Both the position numbers and the translations under genes were made by a program. This document shows positions 15,121 through 19,922 of a DNA stretch of 19,922 nucleotides, piece by piece. Position 1 is the stretch's first letter; every line of letters begins with the position of its first letter. Source of the stretch: an uncultured Sphingopyxis sp. (GTDB lineage: Bacteria; Pseudomonadota; Alphaproteobacteria; Sphingomonadales; Sphingomonadaceae); assembly GCA_937957805.1 (NCBI GenBank), contig CALFXW010000234.1, positions 1 through 19,922 of the forward strand, given 5' to 3'. Below the pieces are notes generated by a model that searched no databases, had not been told where the DNA came from, and saw only the letters and a list, made by a program, of their open reading frames with translations.

Positions 15121-16326
15121 ATGTACCGCCTCTCCGCCGCTGTCAGCCGTATCCAGCCTTCCGCAACGCTCGCCATGACGCAGCGGGTTGGCGAATTGAA
15201 ACGTGCAGGCGTCGATGTCATCGGCCTGTCGGCGGGGGAACCCGACTTCAACACGCCCGATTTCATCAAGGAAGCGGCGATTGCCGCCATTCGCGGCAAC
15301 CAGACGCGCTATACCGATGTTCATGGCACGCCTGAATTGCGCGCCGCCGTCGCCGCCAAATTTGCGCGTGAAAATGGCCTCAATTATGCCGACAGCCAGA
15401 TCATCGTCGGGGTGGGCGGCAAACAGGTATTGTTCAACGCGATGGCCGCCAGCGTCGATGCGGGGGATGAGGTTATCATTCCCGCACCCTATTGGGTGAG
15501 CTACCCCGACATTGTGGCCTATTGTGGCGGGACGCCGGTTTTCGTTCCGGCCGGCGCGGCGCAAAATTACAAAATGTCGCCCGAACAATTGGAAGCGGCA
15601 ATCACCCCCAAAAGCCGCTGGTTGATATTAAATTCGCCATCCAACCCGACGGGCGCGGCCTATAGCGCGGCGGAACTCGCGGCATTGGGCGATGTGCTGC
15701 GCCGCCACCCGCAAATCCTGATCCTGACCGACGATATGTATGAACATATCTGGTATGCGCCAACGCCCTTTGCGACGATTGCGACGGTTGCGCCTGATTT
15801 GTTCGACCGCACGCTGACGGTGAACGGCTGTTCCAAGGCCTTTTCGATGACCGGTTGGCGTATCGGCTTTGCTGGCGGCCCCGACTGGCTGGTAAAGGCG
15901 ATGCGCAATTTGCAGTCGCAATCCACGTCCAACCCCTGTTCGGTGGCGCAGGCGGCGGCGGTTGCCGCGCTCAACGGCAGTCATGATTTTCTGGAAGAAC
16001 GCAACGACAGTTTCCGCGAACGCCGCGATCTGGTCTGTGCGATGCTCAACGATGCGCCCGGCCTTTATTGTCCGGTGCCGGAGGGGGCGTTCTACGTCTA
16101 TCCGGACGCCAGCGGTTGCATCGGAAAAAAGACGCCCGACGGAGAGATAATCGGGGATGATGTCGCGCTGGTCGATTATTTCCTCTCAGCAGCGCGCGTG
16201 GCAGCGGTGCCGGGCGCGGCATTTGGTCTCTCCCCCGCGTTCCGGGTGAGCTATGCAGCATCAATTGACCTTTTAAAGGAGGCATGTCGTCGCATCCAGC
16301 GCGCCTGCGCGGATCTGAAAGGCTGA
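15121..16326 (+). CDS. aspC: PLP-dependent aspartate aminotransferase, type I-beta like
   Basis: A 401-residue cytoplasmic aminotransferase that exchanges amino groups between aspartate and 2-oxoglutarate; close alphaproteobacterial relatives may also transaminate prephenate or aromatic substrates. The N-terminus (LSAAVSRIQPSATLAMTQRV, then VIGLSAGEPDFNTPDFI) is characteristic of the I-beta subgroup. Other motifs are RYTDVHGTPELR, PAPYWVSYPDIV, NSPSNPTGAAYS (substrate carboxylate and cofactor contacts), ILTDDMYEHIWY with the Asp that binds the pyridine nitrogen, SKAFSMTGWRIGF with PLP Lys239, and FRVSYA with Arg375, expected to bind the alpha-carboxylate. Length is normal. GGGAA lies upstream of the ATG at 15121. 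A stable hairpin occupies the short gap after pabB, so it may be separately controlled. A neighbouring specialised aminotransferase cannot be excluded, but aspartate is the safest call. Confidence 0.9.
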   Translation: MYRLSAAVSRIQPSATLAMTQRVGELKRAGVDVIGLSAGEPDFNTPDFIKEAAIAAIRGNQTRYTDVHGTPELRAAVAAKFARENGLNYADSQIIVGVGGKQVLFNAMAASVDAGDEVIIPAPYWVSYPDIVAYCGGTPVFVPAGAAQNYKMSPEQLEAAITPKSRWLILNSPSNPTGAAYSAAELAALGDVLRRHPQILILTDDMYEHIWYAPTPFATIATVAPDLFDRTLTVNGCSKAFSMTGWRIGFAGGPDWLVKAMRNLQSQSTSNPCSVAQAAAVAALNGSHDFLEERNDSFRERRDLVCAMLNDAPGLYCPVPEGAFYVYPDASGCIGKKTPDGEIIGDDVALVDYFLSAARVAAVPGAAFGLSPAFRVSYAASIDLLKEACRRIQRACADLKG

Positions 16327-16444
16327 TCGCGCGCGTTTATTCACCAAATGTCCATGGTTTCACCGCCATGTGCGCCACATCACGAATATATTGCCGCTTG
16401 TGCCATAAGCATGATGCGCAAATCGGGAAGAATCAGGATCGTTC

Positions 16445-16573
16445 ATGCTTGCTTTGCTGCGCAGTGAAATCACCAAATCAATGTTGGTCGGATTTATCAT
16501 CGGGGCGATTGGCCTTGCCGTCGCGCAGCCCGGCATCGCGCGCAATAATGCGCCGGTCGAACAGGCGCGCTGA
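16445..16573 (+). CDS. 42-residue single-span small protein upstream of msrA
   Basis: A short open frame of 42 codons with AGGA seven bases before its ATG. It has a polar start (MLALLRSEITKSM), one hydrophobic stretch (LVGFIIGAIGLAVA, about residues 14-27) and a polar tail ending in APVEQAR. It could be a single-pass inner-membrane peptide or an exported peptide with an uncleaved signal. Its TGA ends three bases before the msrA start and msrA has no strong ribosome site of its own, so translation of this peptide probably drives msrA. I do not recognise a family. Codon use matches the neighbouring genes. Confidence 0.6.
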   Translation: MLALLRSEITKSMLVGFIIGAIGLAVAQPGIARNNAPVEQAR

Positions 16574-16576
16574 GCG

Positions 16577-17242
16577 ATGCTGTTCCAACGCGCCTTGTTG
16601 CTCGGTGCGTTGATAATGGCGGCTTGCACGCCGGTTGCCGCCGAACAGGCGGTGGCTATTCCCGCCGCCACGCTCGACCCTGCCGACAATCGCACCAGCG
16701 CGCACGCCATTTTGGCTGGCGGCTGTTTTTGGGGGGTGGAGGGCATTTTTTCGCATGTCGCGGGGGTGACGCGCGTCGAATCGGGCTTTCACGGCGGCAC
16801 GGCGAGCAGCGCCAATTATGATGATGTATCGAGCGGCACCAACCAGCATGCAGAGGTGGTGCGCATAACTTATGATCCGCGCCGCGTCAGCTATGGCAAT
16901 TTGCTGCGGATATTTTTCTCGGTTGTTGCCGACCCGACAACGCTGAATCGACAGGGGCCGGATGTTGGCAGCCAATATCGCAGCGCGATTATCCCGGCCA
17001 ATGCAAACCAGCGCCAGGTGGCATCAGCCTATATCGCGCAGTTAAACGCCGGGCATTATTGGGCACGCCCGATCGTCACCGCAATTGAGGAGCCGCGCAC
17101 ATTTTATCGGGCAGAGGCATATCATCAGGATTTCATGGCCAATAACCCCGACCATCCCTATATCCGCCGCTGGGACGCGCCAAAGCTGGCCAATTTGCGC
17201 AGCATGTTCCCCGCGCTCTATCGTGCAGATCCAGCGCCCTGA
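16577..17242 (+). CDS. msrA: Peptide-methionine (S)-S-oxide reductase MsrA, exported, single catalytic Cys
   Basis: A 221-residue enzyme that reduces methionine-S-sulfoxide in proteins. The N-terminus (MLFQRALLLGALIMAAC) is a signal sequence whose IMAA-C17 fits a lipoprotein box, so it probably works on the periplasmic side, perhaps membrane-anchored. The active site AGGCFWGVE has nucleophile Cys50. Further family motifs are GFHGGTASSANYDDVSSG, NQHAEVVRITYDP, FFSVVADPTTLNRQGPDVGSQYRSAI and FYRAEAYHQDF. Apart from Cys17 and Cys50 there is no other cysteine, so the usual C-terminal resolving cysteines are absent; it would need direct reduction by an outside thiol. The start codon lies three bases after the small upstream gene. 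It faces infC tail to tail across a 26-base gap in which I see no terminator. Confidence 0.93.
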   Translation: MLFQRALLLGALIMAACTPVAAEQAVAIPAATLDPADNRTSAHAILAGGCFWGVEGIFSHVAGVTRVESGFHGGTASSANYDDVSSGTNQHAEVVRITYDPRRVSYGNLLRIFFSVVADPTTLNRQGPDVGSQYRSAIIPANANQRQVASAYIAQLNAGHYWARPIVTAIEEPRTFYRAEAYHQDFMANNPDHPYIRRWDAPKLANLRSMFPALYRADPAP

Positions 17243-17268
17243 AATTAGGCTTATATTGGCACGCACCC

Positions 17269-17817
17269 TTATTTTGGGGCGAGCACCATCAACATCTGCC
17301 GCCCTTCGGTGCGGGGATGCGCCTCCACCTTGGCGATTTCGGCAGTCTGTTCGGCAACGCGTTGCAACACCGCCAGACCGAGTTCGAGGTGCGCCATTTC
17401 GCGACCGCGAAACCGCATGGTCAGCTTTACCTTGTCGCCTTCGCCCAGAAAATCGACGACCTTTTTCATCTTGGTGTCGAAATCATGGTCGTCGATGTTG
17501 GGGCGCATCTTTATTTCTTTGATTTCCTGCGTCCGCTGCGACTTGCGCGCCTGATTGGCCTTTTTCTGCGCTTCATATTTGAATTTGCCAACGTCGAGGA
17601 ATTTGCACACCGGCGGGTCAGCATTGGGCGACACTTCGACAAGGTCCAGCCCGACGTCGGCTGCAGCCTCAATCGCCTCAGCGGTCAGCATGACGCCAAG
17701 GTTCTCACCCTCGTCGTCGATGACGCGCACGCGCGGCACGGTGATGAAATGGTTGAAACGCGGGCCGCTACGGGGCGGCGGGGGGGCGTTGGGACGCCGG
17801 ACGACTGGCGGTGGTAT
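17269..17817 (-). CDS. infC: Translation initiation factor IF-3, ATA start codon
   Basis: IF-3 binds the 30S subunit, keeps it apart from 50S and checks start-codon pairing. From the ATA at 17817-17815 the protein has 182 residues: a proline-rich start ([21 protein letters not shown]), the N domain ([19 protein letters not shown], then [25 protein letters not shown]), a basic linker ([22 protein letters not shown]) and the C domain ([38 protein letters not shown]). The ATA is chosen because AGGAG lies eight bases upstream and there is no ATG, GTG or TTG between it and a GTG at 17739, which would cut into the conserved [10 protein letters not shown] segment. Rare AUU/AUC/AUA starts are known for infC and allow IF-3 to repress its own translation. 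No rpmI or rplT follows; msrA converges instead. Confidence 0.94.
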   Translation of the reverse strand: MPPPVVRRPNAPPPPRSGPRFNHFITVPRVRVIDDEGENLGVMLTAEAIEAAADVGLDLVEVSPNADPPVCKFLDVGKFKYEAQKKANQARKSQRTQEIKEIKMRPNIDDHDFDTKMKKVVDFLGEGDKVKLTMRFRGREMAHLELGLAVLQRVAEQTAEIAKVEAHPRTEGRQMLMVLAPK

Positions 17818-17987
17818 GTTGCAAACTCCTGTTACGTATCTCGCTTGCCCATAGGCTTTTGTGCGCGATTGCGAAAGGGGGCGATTTGCGCTTTTAAACG
17901 GGGTTGTTGCACCAAGGGCACGAAGGGCGAAGTGACCATTTGGTAAAGCCGTTGGCCAGCGTCGTGCGCCTTTGTTAGGTATGGGTG
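17818..17987. promoter_or_regulatory. Divergent intergenic region infC / protein tyrosine phosphatase
   Basis: These 170 bases must contain the infC promoter and leader on one strand and the phosphatase promoter on the other. Apart from the infC ribosome site I see no clear hairpin, repeat or -35/-10 pair. Confidence 0.4.
17826..17830 (-). promoter_or_regulatory. Ribosome binding site fixing the infC ATA start
   Basis: On the minus strand this reads AGGAG, followed by TTTGCAAC and then the ATA start. It is a strong Shine-Dalgarno match at good spacing and is the main evidence for the non-canonical start. Confidence 0.85.
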
Positions 17988-18545
17988 ATGGCAGGCTATA
18001 TCACGAAAAATTACGGCACATGGCGCGGTATGATGCGTTCGGCGCTGGCGCATGGCGAAGTGGCGTTGGGGTGGCACCAGCCGATCTTGCCCAATCCGGC
18101 AGAGATTCGCCGTCTGGTTTTTGTCTGCCACGGCAATATTTGTCGCAGCGCCTATGCGCAGGGTCTGGCGCGCACCGCCGGGCTAAACGTCACCGGATTT
18201 GGCCTTGCGACGAGCGCGGGGGCGGCGGCGCACCCGCCGCTCGTCATCGCCGCCGCCGCACGCGGTACCGACCTTGGTCAGCACCAAAGCCAACGGGTGG
18301 AGGATTATGTGCTGCAGACCGGGGACATTTTGCTGGTGATGGAGGTGCGACAGATGCGTCGTATCGCTGCCGATGCGCGGCTGGGTGCGTTGCCGCGCCA
18401 ATTGCTCGGCCTATATGCCAGCCCGCCAACCCCGCATATTCACGACCCCTATGGGCTGGATGATGACTTTCTGCCTGCCTGTCTGATGCGGATAGAGGCG
18501 GCGGTCGCGGGGCTAACCGCCGCATTTCCAGCCGCGCGGGTTTAG
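17988..18545 (+). CDS. Low-molecular-weight protein tyrosine phosphatase family protein
   Basis: A 185-residue protein of the LMW-PTP fold, which removes phosphate from tyrosine in proteins and in bacteria often controls polysaccharide tyrosine kinases. The signature CX5R loop is [13 protein letters not shown] with Cys47 and Arg53, and the general acid is in HIHDPYG (Asp153). The conserved start of the fold (RRLVFVC) begins only at about residue 41; typical members begin within ten residues, so there is an N-terminal extension ([20 protein letters not shown]...). The ATG at 17988 is used, with AGG eight bases upstream; the adjacent GTG is less likely. No tyrosine kinase is in view. Its stop codon overlaps that of the convergent ATP-grasp gene. 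An arsenate reductase is unlikely, given the DPYG motif and lack of the ArsC C-terminal cysteine pattern. Confidence 0.88.
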   Translation: MAGYITKNYGTWRGMMRSALAHGEVALGWHQPILPNPAEIRRLVFVCHGNICRSAYAQGLARTAGLNVTGFGLATSAGAAAHPPLVIAAAARGTDLGQHQSQRVEDYVLQTGDILLVMEVRQMRRIAADARLGALPRQLLGLYASPPTPHIHDPYGLDDDFLPACLMRIEAAVAGLTAAFPAARV

Positions 18546-19708
18546 CGGCGTATCACCATATTTATCATGTCGCGCAGCATCGGCATGGGGTCGCGCCTGT
18601 CCCACACATAATGGCTAAGGTGCGGGTTCAGGCTCTGCCCGATAAAATTGGTGAGCGCGGCTGCGCGCCCTTCGCCGCCGCCGTGGCGCAAGATGCTGAG
18701 CAGCCGCCGCCCCTCGGGCACCAAAAAGCGTGCGCGTGCGTGGCGGCGGGCGGGTGCGGGGGGCAACAAGGCGTCGGGAAAGGCGTGGGCAATTTGTTCG
18801 CGCGCAAACCATGCACCTGCGGCATGGGCGAGCGGCAGGCTGCCCCAAAAACGGCCATTCACCTCCATCAACACGCATTTGCCGCTTGCCGGATCGTGGC
18901 GATATTCGACCATCGCCGGGCCAGTCCAGCCGATGGCGGCGAGCAACGCTTCTGATTTCGCAAACTGTGCTTCAAAGCCATGTTCGATGTTTTCGCACAG
19001 GCTCGACACCCCGCCGGTCACCGGCCATTCGTGGATGCGCCGGTGCTGGAAACGCAATGTCGCGCGTCCATCGGCCATGTGCAGCATCTGCCCCAGCCCG
19101 AAGCCCGGTGCATAGCTTTGCAGGAGCGGCCATTGGCCAATGGGAGCATAATGATCGCGCAGCACCAGCAGCGCATCGACATCCGCGACATAGGCCACTT
19201 TGTCGAGCGCCAGCCCCGCCGCGTCCAATCGCGCGACCAGCGCATTGGGGTCGGCCCATTTGGCAACCAAGGGGAAGGACAATGTGGCTGCCTTTGCCGC
19301 CCAATCATCCCCCGCCACCGGCTGCCAGCTTTGCGGCACGTCGATGCCGATATCAGCCGCGATGCTAAGCGTGCGGCTCTTATCGAGCACAGTCGAGAGT
19401 GGGGCTTCGCGCGGGGTCAGAATTCTGCAATTGCCGATGGTTTCGGGCAATGTTGCAAGTGCGATTAAATCCCCCTCACTCACCGCGATCAACGCGTCGG
19501 CGCGCGCCGATGCCAATATTTCGGGCAACCAGTCGGCCATCGGCCCTGCGCCGCGCACCGAAAACCCATGGCAATGGCGCGACGCCCCGCCGATGGCATA
19601 CGCGCTGCGTCCGATGCCGTGGACATGGACGCCCGAACGACCCAATTCGCGCACCAGCGTCAGGCCAATCGGCGTATCTATGCCCAAAATGGCAACCCGA
19701 ATCTTCAT
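18542..19708 (-). CDS. ATP-grasp domain protein, function unknown
   Basis: A 388-residue ATP-grasp enzyme, the fold that joins a carboxylate to an amine or thiol through an acyl-phosphate. The N-terminal pre-grasp domain has a Rossmann-like start (RVAILGIDTPIGLTLVRELG) and SEGDLIAL. Then come LDKSRTLSIAADIGIDVPQSW (Lys110), FPLVAKW (Lys150, ATP phosphate contact) and the C-terminal metal and ATP site MEVNGRFWGS (Glu282, Asn284, Arg286). The RIHEWPVTGGVSSLCE segment (224-239) is typical of ATP-grasp proteins from sphingomonad and rhizobial surface-polysaccharide loci, though that association is from family knowledge. The substrate is unknown. Its ATG overlaps the stop of the upstream gene (ATGA), so they are one operon; its stop overlaps that of the phosphatase on the other strand. 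Confidence 0.87.
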   Translation of the reverse strand: MKIRVAILGIDTPIGLTLVRELGRSGVHVHGIGRSAYAIGGASRHCHGFSVRGAGPMADWLPEILASARADALIAVSEGDLIALATLPETIGNCRILTPREAPLSTVLDKSRTLSIAADIGIDVPQSWQPVAGDDWAAKAATLSFPLVAKWADPNALVARLDAAGLALDKVAYVADVDALLVLRDHYAPIGQWPLLQSYAPGFGLGQMLHMADGRATLRFQHRRIHEWPVTGGVSSLCENIEHGFEAQFAKSEALLAAIGWTGPAMVEYRHDPASGKCVLMEVNGRFWGSLPLAHAAGAWFAREQIAHAFPDALLPPAPARRHARARFLVPEGRRLLSILRHGGGEGRAAALTNFIGQSLNPHLSHYVWDRRDPMPMLRDMINMVIRR

Positions 19709-19922
19709 GCGCGGCGCTCATATAATATGGTCGCAAGCGCCTGTTCACCATGGCGCAAAGCGGTGCGCCAGCGATTGGCGGGCAGGCGCGTTGGCGGCGT
19801 TGCAGCCGTTTCTGGCACATCGGCGAAATGACCGCACGCCAGATTATCTTGCGCCGAGATGGCTTCGCACATGGCGATAAATCGGCGCATTACGGTGCGA
19901 TTGGGTCGCTGCCGATCGCGCG
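19705..19922 (-). CDS. C-terminal fragment of an unidentified protein
   Basis: The last 71 codons of a gene entering from the right edge on the minus strand. It contains RRFIAMCEAISAQDNLACG, then PETAATPPTRLPANRWRTA and a helical end HGEQALATILYERRA. No known motif is visible, so I give no family; a polysaccharide-modifying enzyme would fit the neighbourhood but is a guess. It is accepted as coding because the frame is open to the edge, its TGA overlaps the ATP-grasp start codon (ATGA), and its composition is like that of the neighbours. Confidence 0.65.
   Translation of the reverse strand, partial: RDRQRPNRTVMRRFIAMCEAISAQDNLACGHFADVPETAATPPTRLPANRWRTALRHGEQALATILYERRA

Noticed and set aside
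1..19922. CRISPR array, integrase, insertion sequence, toxin-antitoxin or phage defence system
   Set aside because: No regularly spaced repeats, terminal inverted repeats with a transposase, or recognisable defence or toxin proteins were found on either strand.

Overview
The window comes from a GC-rich alphaproteobacterial chromosome, most likely a sphingomonad (Sphingomonadales). This is inferred from protein style: a 1556-residue NAD-dependent glutamate dehydrogenase of the large family beside a PAS_5-type protein, a PabB-PabC fusion, an alphaproteobacterial type aspartate aminotransferase, and IF-3 with a proline-rich N-terminus. I see no integrase, transposase, phage gene, rRNA, tRNA or CRISPR array, so this is mostly ordinary chromosome. 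The first 21 bases are not genomic: they match the end of an Illumina TruSeq adapter, so the contig edge is untrimmed. LAYOUT. 22-1860 (minus): an M20-family exported metallopeptidase followed with zero spacing by the N-terminal part of a PYROXD2-like FAD oxidoreductase cut by the contig edge. 2008-8253 (plus): a PAS-domain protein with an unrecognised C-terminal half, then the large NAD-glutamate dehydrogenase. 8343-9422 (plus): two small multi-pass membrane proteins separated by a 324-base gap with several hairpins but no credible gene. 9587-12500 (minus): an apparent operon gcdH (glutaryl-CoA dehydrogenase), a GTG-started GNAT acetyltransferase and a CaiB/BaiF family III CoA-transferase, suggesting glutarate activation and oxidation at the end of lysine or tryptophan breakdown. 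12643-16326 (plus): a small exported protein with a VasI-like Cys pattern, the fused aminodeoxychorismate synthase/lyase (folate precursor synthesis) and a type I aspartate aminotransferase. 16445-17242 (plus): a 42-residue single-span peptide and an exported, probably lipidated MsrA with one catalytic cysteine. 17269-17817 (minus): infC, whose true start is an ATA codon. 17988-18545 (plus): a low-molecular-weight protein tyrosine phosphatase. 18542-19922 (minus): an ATP-grasp ligase-like protein and the tail of an unidentified upstream gene. HOW THE GENES FIT TOGETHER. The clearest functional unit is gcdH-GNAT-CoA transferase. The glutamate dehydrogenase, aminotransferase and glutaryl-CoA genes all serve amino-acid carbon and nitrogen flow but are separate transcription units. 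The phosphatase and ATP-grasp genes, convergent with overlapping stop codons, may mark the edge of a cell-surface or polysaccharide locus continuing to the right. I found no complete undescribed system. The best leads are the ATA start of infC, the single-cysteine lipoprotein-like MsrA with its small upstream peptide, structured leaders before the aminotransferase and before the small membrane protein at 9063, and the unknown C-terminal half of the PAS protein.
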